Part shown: positions 35,623 through 43,946 of the stretch, in pieces
Position numbering within the stretch: position 1 is the stretch's first letter
Layout of the letters: each line of letters starts with the position of its first letter
Assembly: GCA_963205315.1 (NCBI GenBank)
Contig: CAUJIO010000094.1
Location: 1 to 58,868 of the forward strand
Source: Pseudomonadota bacterium
GTDB taxonomy: Bacteria; Pseudomonadota; Alphaproteobacteria; Rhizobiales; Aestuariivirgaceae
Direction of reading: 5' to 3'
DNA length: 58,868 bases
Translations under genes and position numbers: made by a program
The notes under the pieces: generated by a model
The model's database searches: none
The model's input: only the letters and a program-made list of their open reading frames with translations
What the model was told of the DNA's origin: nothing

Positions 35623-36303
35623 CTACCTTTCAGCTTCAAAACGGGGAAACAGAATATTGTTTTCAAGATGGATATGATCCATCAGATCATCCGCGAGCTT
35701 GCGCGTGCCGGCGTAGAGTGCCTGCCACGAGCGGCAAGCGCCCTCGGGAAGCTCGAAGCCATGGGTTATCTCGTCGAGGCGGCGCAGATAGGCTCCGTGG
35801 TCGTCATGGTCGTGGCGCATCTGGGAAATCGGTGCCGAGAGCGGATTGCCCGCATGGCGCAGCATGGCAGGAAAGAGAATGAGTTCCTCTTTCTTCATGT
35901 GCACTTCCAGCTCTCCGATCATCTCCTGCAGCGTGTCCGCCAAACCATGCGGAGCCGACAGGTGATCGGCATGCACGGCCTCCACCTTGCAGGCAAGTTC
36001 GAACAGCTCGGGCAGCTCGCGGCGATGTACTTCGTGGTATCGCGTGAGGATCTCGCTGATCATCGTTGCTGTATCAAGTTCGGCTGATATGTCTTCGCCA
36101 TCCTGGGCTAGCGCTTCGAGTTCGCGCACCACCATCTCCGGGTCCAGCCCGCGTTTCCGTGCGGCATCTGCGATCGGCACGTCACCGCCGCAGCAGAAGT
36201 CGATCTTGAAGGCGCGGAACACCGAGGTTGCGCCAGGGAGATTGGCGGCAATGTCGCCAACAGTGCGTTCGCCGAGGCCAGTGGATTGCGTGTCATTCTG
36301 CAT
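35623..36303 (-). CDS. ytfE: Di-iron Fe-S cluster repair protein RIC (YtfE/ScdA)
   Basis: 226 residues. The N-terminal ScdA domain has KIDFCCGGDVPIADAARKRG, and the C-terminal hemerythrin-like four-helix bundle holds the His/Glu ligands (YHEVHRRELPEL, EELILFPAMLRH, MRHDHDDHG, HIHLENNILFPRFE). The protein repairs Fe-S clusters damaged by NO or peroxide. Its ATG overlaps the end of the truncated-hemoglobin gene by 11 bases. A normal member of NsrR regulons. Confidence 0.95.
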   Translation of the reverse strand: MQNDTQSTGLGERTVGDIAANLPGATSVFRAFKIDFCCGGDVPIADAARKRGLDPEMVVRELEALAQDGEDISAELDTATMISEILTRYHEVHRRELPELFELACKVEAVHADHLSAPHGLADTLQEMIGELEVHMKKEELILFPAMLRHAGNPLSAPISQMRHDHDDHGAYLRRLDEITHGFELPEGACRSWQALYAGTRKLADDLMDHIHLENNILFPRFEAER

Positions 36304-36778
36304 GAGTCAACTCCTTGGGTGTGGGGCCATCCGAATCGGGCAGACGGAAGCGTTCGTTGCGGCCGAGCAACTTGCCGTGGCGCATGGCGATACCGAGTTC
36401 GAGGCTTTCGGCAATGCGGCGGGCACGCTCGATAAAATGCAGGGCAGCGTCCGGCGGGCAGACTTCGTGTGCAGTCTTTTCGAAAATCGCGAGCCAGGTG
36501 TCGAAATGGGCGGCGTCGATGGGGAGCGGCATGTGAGCGTCCATTGGCCGGCCGTGATACCGCCCGGTCATCAGCGCTACCGATGACCAGAAGGCCGCCA
36601 GGCGGACGAAATGCGATTCCCAGTCTTCAATGCGCGATTCAAAGATGGGCCCCAGCACCGCATCATTGCGCACGTTGGCGTAAAACTTGCGCACGAGAGT
36701 ATCGATCATCTCTTCCGAGATCCCGGTCTTCTCCTGGATTTCGGCAGTGATCCGGGCGCGGCGGTCCGCAGCATCCAT
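36293..36778 (-). CDS. Group III truncated hemoglobin
   Basis: 161-residue globin of group III (Ctb-like): EMIDTLVRKFYANVRNDAVLGPIF, FVRLAAFWSSVALMTGRYHGRPM with the heme-proximal region H..LPIDAAHFDTWLAIFEKTA. ATG 36778 is chosen because GGAGA lies 8 bases upstream. It may bind or detoxify NO/peroxynitrite. First gene of the unit hemoglobin-RIC-membrane peptide, divergent from nsrR with an NsrR-like site between. Confidence 0.93.
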   Translation of the reverse strand: MDAADRRARITAEIQEKTGISEEMIDTLVRKFYANVRNDAVLGPIFESRIEDWESHFVRLAAFWSSVALMTGRYHGRPMDAHMPLPIDAAHFDTWLAIFEKTAHEVCPPDAALHFIERARRIAESLELGIAMRHGKLLGRNERFRLPDSDGPTPKELTHAE

Positions 36779-36793
36779 CAGCACATCTCCAAT

Positions 36794-36810
36794 AAGTATT
36801 TCATATACCT
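36794..36810. promoter_or_regulatory. NsrR-like operator between hemoglobin and nsrR
   Basis: AAGTATTTCATATACCT is an imperfect 17-bp palindrome of NsrR type, 15 bases upstream of the hemoglobin start and 69 bases from nsrR. It could both repress the hemoglobin-RIC unit and autoregulate nsrR. Read by eye. Confidence 0.5.
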
Positions 36811-36879
36811 ATTTACAACGCTATAATCGGCAATGCAAATACCGATTTCAAGCGCCGCACTATTGTTGACGGAACAGAC

Positions 36880-37299
36880 ATGCGCCTCACTGACTTCACC
36901 GACTTCGGCCTGCGCGCCCTCATGCGCCTCGCGGGCGATCCAGAGCGGGTCTTCACAACCGACGAATTGGCGCGGGAGTTGAAGATCTCGCGCCATCACT
37001 TGACCAAGATCGTCGGCGGCCTGGCGCGCGGCGGCTTCGTTTCCACACAGCGCGGCGCCGGCGGCGGCTTTCGCCTCGCGCGGCCCGCTCAGTCAATCAC
37101 GATAGGTGCCGTGGTCCGCGCCCTTGAAGACCGCCAAACCCTTGTCGAGTGCTTCAGGACGGATGGAGGCTGCTGCTCGTTGACACCCAAATGCCGCCTC
37201 AAGTCCAAGTTGAAAGCAGCGGAAGACGCTTTTCTTCGCGAGCTCGACAAGACGGCGCTTTCCGAGTGCGCGGTTCCGTCCCGGCGCGCCGCCGCCTGA
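36880..37299 (+). CDS. nsrR: Rrf2-family nitric-oxide sensor NsrR
   Basis: 139-residue Rrf2 regulator. Winged helix: MRLTDFTDFGLRALMRLAGDP and ELKISRHHLTKIVGGLARGG, wing QRGAGGGFRLARP. The Fe-S cysteines lie in LVECFRTDGGCCSLTPKCRLKS, spaced like NsrR (C...C...C) with one extra adjacent Cys. The cluster is destroyed by NO, which relieves repression. NO-related genes flank it on both sides, and two NsrR-like sites are in view. Confidence 0.92.
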   Translation: MRLTDFTDFGLRALMRLAGDPERVFTTDELARELKISRHHLTKIVGGLARGGFVSTQRGAGGGFRLARPAQSITIGAVVRALEDRQTLVECFRTDGGCCSLTPKCRLKSKLKAAEDAFLRELDKTALSECAVPSRRAAA

Positions 37300-37448
37300 G
37301 GCTCATTGCCGCCTCAGTCGCCGCGGCCGCATCATTCACCTGAAGAGGTCAGGCTTGAGCGGCTCAAAGGCTGCCGCACGCACGACAGCGCCATGACGCC
37401 TCGCTGAGTCTTCGCGATCATCGAGGCAAACGCGGTCTGGGTGCTGAC

Positions 37449-37466
37449 GACTGCCATCAGGCAGTC
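37449..37466. terminator. Stem-loop between nsrR and hemerythrin genes
   Basis: Perfect 7-bp repeat GACTGCC / GGCAGTC around a 4-base loop in the 182-bp gap between the convergent nsrR (+) and hemerythrin (-) genes. A plausible shared transcript end, though without a T-tract. Confidence 0.45.
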
Positions 37467-37481
37467 GATGTCAGGCCCTTG

Positions 37482-37868
37482 TCAAACGCCCAGCTTCTTA
37501 TGCAAGCGCGCGTCCTTGGACTTGAAGTGGTTGACGAACCAGGCGCTGACCGTCGTGGACAGCGCCTGCCCATAGTCGGTTTCGGCTTCGTCCATGATGT
37601 CGCGGATTTCGTCGAGAAGTATCTCGTGTTCGGCCTTGTGGGCCGCGTATTCGTCGTAGCCGTGCTTGCGCATGATCGATTCCTCAAGCGCGAAATGGGC
37701 CGCGATCTTGGCGAAGACCTCGCCCAAGAATTCCTGTATCCGCTGCCGCGATGCATGTGCGTCGACCTCGTCGCCCAGGGCATTGATCAAATCGACCAAT
37801 TCACGATGCTCGAAGTCGACGTCAGGAACGCCAGTTTCAAAATCCTTGCGCCATTGGATGAGGGGCAT
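37482..37868 (-). CDS. Bacteriohemerythrin
   Basis: 128-residue single-domain hemerythrin with the di-iron ligand pattern: FEHRELVDLINAL, HFALEESIMRKHGYDEYAAHKAEHE and WFVNHFKSKDARLHKKL. It binds O2 or NO at a non-heme di-iron centre. It is the last gene of the NO operon, 8 bases after the preceding stop. It may deliver NO to the reductase or buffer it in the cytoplasm (inference from position). Confidence 0.93.
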   Translation of the reverse strand: MPLIQWRKDFETGVPDVDFEHRELVDLINALGDEVDAHASRQRIQEFLGEVFAKIAAHFALEESIMRKHGYDEYAAHKAEHEILLDEIRDIMDEAETDYGQALSTTVSAWFVNHFKSKDARLHKKLGV

Positions 37869-37876
37869 CGGTCACG

Positions 37877-38380
37877 CTACCTGAAAAGGAAGCCTCCCTG
37901 TTCGGCATTGAAATCAATGGCAAGATTTTGCCACTGCTTGAGTTCGGCCTCGATGCGCTGGTCGAAGTCGAAGCCATCCGTCCGCTTGCTATCGCGCAGC
38001 TTCGCTTCGATGACATGATGGCCGGCCGGCACGAGGAACTTCTTGTAGGCTTTCGATACGCCGTCGCCGGACAGGCCTGTGGGGGGCAGCACATCGGCAT
38101 AGATCACCTTACCGTCGATGCTGAGCTCGATGGTGAGCGCAACGCGTTCGCGCGAACAGGTAATGGGGCGCCTTTCGGTGCTCGGCAGTTTCGACAGTTC
38201 CTTTGTCGTGAGCTTGCGGCAGTCCTCGATACGCGCGCCGCCATGCTGGATGGCGAGCTTGATCTGGGATTGACCCTCTGGAATCTGATGATAGCGCGGT
38301 GAGGCCGAAAAATAGCCGACCACCACCGCGATCGCCGCAAGAAAGACGGCCTGGCCGCCAAATTTCAGGACGCTAGGCAT
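37877..38380 (-). CDS. Membrane-anchored protein of the NO operon, unknown function
   Basis: 167 residues: one N-terminal membrane span (about 6-26, GGQAVFLAAIAVVVGYF) and a periplasmic beta-rich domain with two Cys (EDCRKL, ITCSRER) that could form a disulfide. The C-terminal half (SKAYKKFLVPAGHHVIEAKLRDS) looks like an Ig/FixH-like fold, but I do not recognise a named family. It starts 8 bases inside the cytochrome b-ferredoxin gene and ends 8 bases before hemerythrin, so it belongs to the operon. A role as an assembly factor or electron-transfer partner of the preceding protein is plausible. Confidence 0.75.
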   Translation of the reverse strand: MPSVLKFGGQAVFLAAIAVVVGYFSASPRYHQIPEGQSQIKLAIQHGGARIEDCRKLTTKELSKLPSTERRPITCSRERVALTIELSIDGKVIYADVLPPTGLSGDGVSKAYKKFLVPAGHHVIEAKLRDSKRTDGFDFDQRIEAELKQWQNLAIDFNAEQGGFLFR

Positions 38381-39959
38381 TCGACTGCTCCTTGGCAGTG
38401 CGGCTTTTTGCAGGACGGCGCGGTGCATAGGGACCCAATGCGGCAACTGACGATGCAAGCGCCTCGATTTCTTGCCGCAGACCGGCGGCGCCAAGTCTTC
38501 CGGCCCACACAGCCTTGAAGCGCTCGCGCGGTACACGGTCGCGCAAATTGGGATCGCGATGTCCTTCAAGCCGTGCAGTCGTCCACTCCGTGCCCTTGCG
38601 ATTGTAGCAGGAATTCTCAGCGCAACCCGCGATGATAACTCCTTCGGCAAGCTTGCGGCTGAGGACATAGTCGACGAATGCGGGCGGCAGCTGACCGGTG
38701 CAGTTCAGCGCCACCACGCCGACATGGCCCGACCGGCATTGCTCGGCGACGCCGGCATTCATGCAGCCGAACACCATGATGCGGTTGGCGCCACTGAGCT
38801 TTGCCGACTCGGCATCCGTGGCCGTACGAATGGATGCGATGGTCCGGCCCGGCACATCGATGCCAGGAATGAGTTCGGACATGCGGCGGAACGGCGTGGA
38901 GGTGGGACACGCCCCCGCGCAAATGCCGCAGGCAACGCAGAGGCTGGGATCGACAACCGCCTCCCCTTCGAAGGGCCGGCCATCGCTTCGCACCTGCATC
39001 GTGATGGCGTTGTAGGGGCAGTCCGCCATGCAGCGGGTGCAGCCGTTGCAGTTGGCAAGATTGACAACCGCCACTGCCGGCTTTCTCATGGGTGGCAACC
39101 ACGGCAACCCCGCCATCATGAGCAATATGACGACGGACGCCGACCATGTGGCGGGGCCGGGAAGATTTTCGAGAAGCGGATATGCGCCGAGATAGAACCA
39201 GTCCAGTCCCACTTCACCGGGAACTTCAGCGAGATTGGCCGGCCCCTGGCTCACAGCCGGATAAAGCAGCGACAACGCCAGTAGCGACAGCCCGGTTCCG
39301 ATGGCAAGTCCGCGGGGCGGATTGATCTTCGGACGCGTCACGCGCTGCAGATGCAGCCACAGGATCATCAGCGCGACGATCGGGACTGCAATATGCATGA
39401 AGATCATCAGGGTGAAGAACCGGCTTTCGAGATTGACCGGAGACAGGAAATTGCGCGCCAGCGGCTGCCCGAAAAACGGCAGGTGGTCGAGCCATTCCGT
39501 CGAGACGATAGCCACATACTGCGCAAGCTTGTCCCACACCAGCCAGTAACCGCTGATGCCGGCGACATAGATGAAGAGCAGGACCGGAATGCCGGTGAGC
39601 CAGCTGAACCAGCGCACGCCGCGATAGCGCCCAAGAGCGAACTCCCGCAGGATGTGCAGGAGCATCACCAACACCAGGCCATCCGAGGCGTAGCGATGGA
39701 AGCTGCGCATAAGGCCTGCCGCATACCACTGGTCGCGGGTCATGTATTCGACCGAGGAATAGGCCTGCGTCACGCCCGTATCGAAGAAGATATAGACGTA
39801 GATGCCGCTGGCGGTGACGATCCAGAAGAAGAAGAAACCGAGCGCGCCGAGATTGAGCAAGGGATTCCAGTGGGGTGGAAAGATCCGCGACAGCAGCCGC
39901 TCAGCCGCGTCGAATGCGGCGCGGATCGGCATCGTAATTGCGGGAAGCGGGCTAGACAC
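38373..39959 (-). CDS. Cytochrome b - ferredoxin - MvhD hybrid membrane protein
   Basis: 528 residues in three parts. The N-terminal cytochrome b6-type four-span region (about 20-215) has heme-ligand His in RSFHRYASDG, LLHILREF and FMHIAVPIV...LHLQR, and two more spans end near 285. Two [4Fe-4S] ferredoxin motifs follow: CNGCTRCMADCPYNAI and CVACGICAGACPTS. The C-terminal domain is MvhD-like (hydrogenase Fe-S subunit type), with FGCMNAG, ALNCTGQLPP and AGCAENSCYNRKG. GTG start at 39959 overlaps the SCO stop by 8 bases; ATG 39932 is the alternative. Likely an electron conduit between quinol and a soluble donor in the NO operon. Confidence 0.88.
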   Translation of the reverse strand: MSSPLPAITMPIRAAFDAAERLLSRIFPPHWNPLLNLGALGFFFFWIVTASGIYVYIFFDTGVTQAYSSVEYMTRDQWYAAGLMRSFHRYASDGLVLVMLLHILREFALGRYRGVRWFSWLTGIPVLLFIYVAGISGYWLVWDKLAQYVAIVSTEWLDHLPFFGQPLARNFLSPVNLESRFFTLMIFMHIAVPIVALMILWLHLQRVTRPKINPPRGLAIGTGLSLLALSLLYPAVSQGPANLAEVPGEVGLDWFYLGAYPLLENLPGPATWSASVVILLMMAGLPWLPPMRKPAVAVVNLANCNGCTRCMADCPYNAITMQVRSDGRPFEGEAVVDPSLCVACGICAGACPTSTPFRRMSELIPGIDVPGRTIASIRTATDAESAKLSGANRIMVFGCMNAGVAEQCRSGHVGVVALNCTGQLPPAFVDYVLSRKLAEGVIIAGCAENSCYNRKGTEWTTARLEGHRDPNLRDRVPRERFKAVWAGRLGAAGLRQEIEALASSVAALGPYAPRRPAKSRTAKEQSNA

Positions 39960-40746
39960 GCGATGCTCTCATCGTCTTCCGCACTTCGCGGATCAGGAAA
40001 TACAGCATGCCCGCCAGGACCGTCGCACCAATTATGATGGACAGGATGAGCGTGTAATCAAAATAGTAGCGGCCGGTCCGGGGATCGTAGACCGTGCAGA
40101 ACAGCTTGATGCGGTCACCGAGGCCAGCGAGCGAGAAGACCGGCCGCGCGCCACCGAAAATGAGCGACTTCAGCGGTTCGATGACGGCTGGCGGCTGGAA
40201 TGTCCCGCCATAGATCTGAGCGTAGACCCTCCCCTCGCCGTCGAGAAGGGTGACCTGGGCGGGGTGTTCGAAGCCGCCGGCGGAGGCCACGAAATCAAAA
40301 CCGACCGCCGCCGCAAACTCGTCAACCGTCGCACCGCTGATCGCGGCGAACTGCCAGTTGTCGCCACCGGCGCCATGCGCCCGCGCAAAACTCCGCATGC
40401 GTTCGGGTGTGTCGTTGCGCGTGTCGAAGCCGATGGTAATCATGTTGAAGCTGGCCGCACCGAATGTCTCTTCCGCCACGTCCTTGGCGGCCGCAAGACT
40501 CTCGACAACCGCCGGACAGACATCGGAACAGCCGGTATAGACGAGCGAGACGAGCAGTGGCTTGCCGCGATAGTCCCTCAGGCGGAAGGATTTGCCTCCG
40601 GCGACGTTAAAGGAAAAGTCCGGCACTTGCTGCCCGACCACGCCTTGCGAACGGGCAATGGCCTTCTCGGCCTGTTCATCGGCAAGTCCGGCTGACGGCA
40701 ACAACAGCGAGCCTGCGATGATGCAGCAGATGAGCAGCAGTCGCAT
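39952..40746 (-). CDS. senC: SCO1/SenC-family copper chaperone with C-terminal anchor
   Basis: 264 residues: signal or anchor (MRLLLICCIIAGSLLLPSAG), a thioredoxin-fold SCO domain with copper-binding CxxxC in YTGCSDVCPAV and a downstream His (GGFEHPAQ), then a C-terminal span (LILSIIIGATVLAGMLYFL), which is unusual for SCO proteins. It inserts Cu into the CuA site of subunit II. The ATG at 40746 overlaps the ctaB stop. senC is also the third gene of the known norSY-senC clusters. Confidence 0.92.
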   Translation of the reverse strand: MRLLLICCIIAGSLLLPSAGLADEQAEKAIARSQGVVGQQVPDFSFNVAGGKSFRLRDYRGKPLLVSLVYTGCSDVCPAVVESLAAAKDVAEETFGAASFNMITIGFDTRNDTPERMRSFARAHGAGGDNWQFAAISGATVDEFAAAVGFDFVASAGGFEHPAQVTLLDGEGRVYAQIYGGTFQPPAVIEPLKSLIFGGARPVFSLAGLGDRIKLFCTVYDPRTGRYYFDYTLILSIIIGATVLAGMLYFLIREVRKTMRASRV

Positions 40747-41627
40747 CAAAAAGCACCGGCCAACCTGTCGGCCACAGTCCCGCCGAGGAGCAGGACGAGC
40801 TGCAGCAGGGATGCCAGGAAGTTCTGGATTGCACGCTTGCGCGTGGGCTCCCGGACGAGCTGAATGCTGGTCCATGAGAACAACAGGCCACCCGCCATGG
40901 CGCCGGCAAGATAGAGCAGGCCCGCCGACCACAGGACCGGCAGGAACGACAGGCCGACCAGCAGCAGGGTATGCGCGAGAATGACCTTGGCGGTGAGGGC
41001 GTCGCCGGAAACCACCGGAAGCATGGGCACCTTCGCCGAGGCATAGTCATTGTGCGCGACAATGGCGAGGCTCCAGAAATGCGGCGGCGTCCAGAGGAAC
41101 ACGACGATGGCCAGAAGCAAGGGAGCGGGCTGCAACGGCGAGCCGACGGCAGCCGCACCCGCCAGGACCGCAAAACTTCCGGCAAGGCCACCGACCACGA
41201 TGTTCGTCCAGCTGCGGCGCTTGAGCCAGATGGTATAGACGATACCGTAGACGAAGGCCCCCATGAAGGTGTGGAACGCCGCCCAGCCATTGGCTGCCCA
41301 GAAGGCCATGACCACAGCCACGGCCAGCAAGCCCAGAATTGCGGCAAGCCAGCCTGCCCCGGCGTGGAAACGGCCCGACGCGAACGGCCTGTTGGCAGTC
41401 CGCTTCATGGTCCGGTCGAGGTCCGCCTCGGCCCACTGGTTGAAGGCTCCGGCGCTGGCCGAGGCAAGGAAGACGGCAATCGAAAGTACAGCGACCTTCC
41501 AAAGTGCCGGAACATCGCCGGGCGTTATGGCAACACCGCCAATCGCGCTCATCATGATCGCTATCCCGATCCTCAGCTTGAAGATCGACAGAACATCCCT
41601 GACGAGCGAACTGGCGGTGCTGCTCAT
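40746..41627 (-). CDS. ctaB: Heme o synthase (protoheme IX farnesyltransferase)
   Basis: 293-residue UbiA-family prenyltransferase with about nine spans and the Asp-rich motif NQWAEADLDRTMKRTANRP. It farnesylates heme b to heme o, a precursor of heme a/o cofactors. Its location inside the NO operon, instead of with housekeeping oxidase genes, suggests that the oxidase-like enzyme next to it uses a modified heme. It follows subunit I by 17 bases and overlaps senC by 1 base. Confidence 0.94.
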   Translation of the reverse strand: MSSTASSLVRDVLSIFKLRIGIAIMMSAIGGVAITPGDVPALWKVAVLSIAVFLASASAGAFNQWAEADLDRTMKRTANRPFASGRFHAGAGWLAAILGLLAVAVVMAFWAANGWAAFHTFMGAFVYGIVYTIWLKRRSWTNIVVGGLAGSFAVLAGAAAVGSPLQPAPLLLAIVVFLWTPPHFWSLAIVAHNDYASAKVPMLPVVSGDALTAKVILAHTLLLVGLSFLPVLWSAGLLYLAGAMAGGLLFSWTSIQLVREPTRKRAIQNFLASLLQLVLLLGGTVADRLAGAF

Positions 41628-41644
41628 AACTTCATCTCCTCACA

Positions 41645-43381
41645 TCACTGCATCGGCCACAGTTCAGAGAGATATTTCCAGTTTACGAAGTAGTAGAGTA
41701 CGAAAGCACCGAAGAAGACCGTGACCAGCACATAGGTGCCTGGCAGGTGCCAGCTTCCGGCATTGCCGTACTTCGTGACCGCATCGCGGACCACGCGCTG
41801 TGGCATGGGTCCCAAGGCGGTCCCGATATTCGTCTCGTCCACTTTCTTGCCGAACAGGATCGAGGCGACCACGATCACGACGTAGAGCGCACCGCCGGTT
41901 GCCGCCATGATGGCGGACAGGCCGTTGAGCCCGAGCATGAGCGAAGCAATCGGCGGATAGCCGTACGGCAGGGCCGCGTCGGTCATCGCAAGGTCCCAGT
42001 GCCGGCGCGCGACACCGAGAGTGCCGGCGCCCATCATGAACATCGAGATGCCGGCCGCTCCGATGCCGAAGAGGTAGGGCTGGATCCTCGCCAGCTTCGG
42101 CCAGATGATCTCACGCTGGAAGATCAGCGGCACCACCAGATAGGTGACGGCCATGAAAGCCAGCGTTGTTCCAGTCACCACCGTACCGTGGAAGTGGCCT
42201 GGCACATAGAGCGTGTTGTGCATCATGATGTTGAGCTGTTCGGTGCCAAGGACGACGCCGGAGATGCCGCCGATGAAGCCGAACATCACGAGAGACAGGA
42301 ACATGCCCGCAAATGCCGGGTTGCCCCAGGGCGCCTTGCGCAGCCATTCGAACGCACCGCGGGTGAAGCCGCTCTTGCGTTGGGCAGCTTCAATTGAACC
42401 GGGCACGGTCATGCCATGGATCATCGAACCCATGACCGCAAGATACATCATGTAGGAGGTGTTGACGATCTTCCACTCGCTGCTGAGGCCCGGTTCCACC
42501 AGAAGGTGGTGCGCGGACGCGAGCTGCAGGAAGAGGATGTACATCAGGAAGGCCGTACGGCTCACCTTTTCCGAGAGCGGTTTGGCGCCCACCGTCACGG
42601 CGGCGATCAGGTACCAGATCGAGACGTGAGCGGAGACGTTGATCTGCTGCGATGAATGGCCCATGGCCCACCACACCAGCTTGTACGTCAGCGTATCGAT
42701 ATTGCTGATGTATCCGACCGACCAGAGAAATGTCGGAATGAGGATGATGGCGCCGGAGGCAATCGTGAACACCGCGATAATGGCGGCGGTGAGAGCCCCG
42801 AAGGTCACCAGCGGGATCGAACCTTCGTAGGTTCTCTCCTCTTTGGCGATCACCAGCGTGCCGAAGAATACGCAGCAGCCGATGAGCGCGCCGACCGCGA
42901 ACAGGATCAGCCCAAGATAGAAATGAGGCTGCGCTTTGAGCGGCGGGTAGGAGGTGAACATGACCGTCGACTCGCCCTGGAGCACCGCCACATTGGTCAT
43001 CAGGCCGCCGATCACCATCAGGATAAAGCCGACCCAAGCCCAGCGCGGCGCTGCGATACGGGACGACAGGATGACGGCAGAGGCAAAATAGAGCACCGCC
43101 ATCTCGAAGAAGATGATCCACAGCAACAAGACGTCGAGGCCATGTGCTGTCAGCACGAGGTAGAACATATCCGACGACAGGAGGTGAACGGCTGGCCAAC
43201 GGGTCAGTGCGACCATCAGGCCGAAGATGCCGCCGATCGCAAGAAAGACGACCGCGGCAACTGCGTTGGCCTTGATCAGGGCCTGGGCCGCGAGGTCCAC
43301 CTTCAACCCCGTTGCCGGGCATGTGCGGAACTTGGCGGCGATCGCACCTAGGGTGCGGGATTCAATTGCAACGCTCGACAT
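41645..43381 (-). CDS. Heme-copper oxidase-type subunit I, probable NO reductase (sNOR-like)
   Basis: 578 residues, about 12-13 spans. Metal ligands are intact: H80 (LTAHGLD, low-spin heme), CuB His H242, H291 and H292 (SAHHLL), and heme ligands H396/H398 (PGHFHG). At H242+4, where A- and B-type oxidases have the cross-linked Tyr (HPEVY), this protein has Gln (HSSQQ). Loss of that Tyr is expected for NO reductases rather than O2 reductases. Neighbours are a CuA subunit II, SCO, NsrR, RIC and hemerythrin, like the norSY-senC clusters of nitrifiers. O2 reduction is not excluded. The ATG at 43381 follows GGGAGG. Confidence 0.82.
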   Translation of the reverse strand: MSSVAIESRTLGAIAAKFRTCPATGLKVDLAAQALIKANAVAAVVFLAIGGIFGLMVALTRWPAVHLLSSDMFYLVLTAHGLDVLLLWIIFFEMAVLYFASAVILSSRIAAPRWAWVGFILMVIGGLMTNVAVLQGESTVMFTSYPPLKAQPHFYLGLILFAVGALIGCCVFFGTLVIAKEERTYEGSIPLVTFGALTAAIIAVFTIASGAIILIPTFLWSVGYISNIDTLTYKLVWWAMGHSSQQINVSAHVSIWYLIAAVTVGAKPLSEKVSRTAFLMYILFLQLASAHHLLVEPGLSSEWKIVNTSYMMYLAVMGSMIHGMTVPGSIEAAQRKSGFTRGAFEWLRKAPWGNPAFAGMFLSLVMFGFIGGISGVVLGTEQLNIMMHNTLYVPGHFHGTVVTGTTLAFMAVTYLVVPLIFQREIIWPKLARIQPYLFGIGAAGISMFMMGAGTLGVARRHWDLAMTDAALPYGYPPIASLMLGLNGLSAIMAATGGALYVVIVVASILFGKKVDETNIGTALGPMPQRVVRDAVTKYGNAGSWHLPGTYVLVTVFFGAFVLYYFVNWKYLSELWPMQ

Positions 43382-43382
43382 T

Positions 43383-43937
43383 TCAGCCTCCCTGCCCCGG
43401 TTCGACGACATAGATGCGGCCACCCATCACGTGATGGCCGAGACCGCAGTATTCATTGCATACGACGCCGAAGGTGCCCGACTCGTTGGGTGTGACGGTG
43501 ACGACGTGTTCAAGTCCAGGATGAACCTGGATGTTGATGTTGGTGGGTTGCAGGGAAAACCCGTGCTGAAGGTCCGCAGACGACAGGTGAAGCTTGTAGC
43601 TCTTGCCCTTCTCAAGCTCGAGCACAGGCCACCATTCAAATGTCCGCGCCACCATATAGGCATCGCCTCCGGCTTCCGGCTTTGCCACCGGAATGCCGGT
43701 CTCGCCTTCCTCGCGGACCTTGTATTTCTCAGTGAAGGCCTCAACCTTGCCGACGTAGACTTCGGGATCCACACGTCCGACGACAGCTGACAGGTTCTGC
43801 TTCCCGTAGATGTGCCAGTAGATCATCATGAAGAACATGATGAGCCCCCACACAAAGGCGATCGCAACCCACACAAGTTCGCCTCTTGCGACAGGTTCGT
43901 TCCACCATATGCGCGATTCAGGAGAATGAATGGCCAT
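43383..43937 (-). CDS. CuA-containing subunit II of the oxidase-like NO reductase
   Basis: 184-residue subunit II with one N-terminal span (about 20-42, GELVWVAIAFVWGLIMFFMMIYW) and a periplasmic cupredoxin domain. The CuA ligands are present: DLQHGFSLQ and CNEYCGLGHHVMGG (C-x3-C-x3-H-x2-M). Only one transmembrane helix is typical of ba3/sNOR-type enzymes; A-type oxidases have two. It accepts electrons from a cytochrome c or cupredoxin and passes them to subunit I, whose start lies 2 bases downstream. Confidence 0.9.
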   Translation of the reverse strand: MAIHSPESRIWWNEPVARGELVWVAIAFVWGLIMFFMMIYWHIYGKQNLSAVVGRVDPEVYVGKVEAFTEKYKVREEGETGIPVAKPEAGGDAYMVARTFEWWPVLELEKGKSYKLHLSSADLQHGFSLQPTNINIQVHPGLEHVVTVTPNESGTFGVVCNEYCGLGHHVMGGRIYVVEPGQGG

Positions 43938-43946
43938 GTTCCGCTC

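Noticed and set aside
41645-43381. Assigning subunit I as an ordinary cytochrome c oxidase
   Set aside because: The cross-linked Tyr is Gln and the neighbourhood is NO-related; an oxygen reductase remains a possible alternative but is not the best call.
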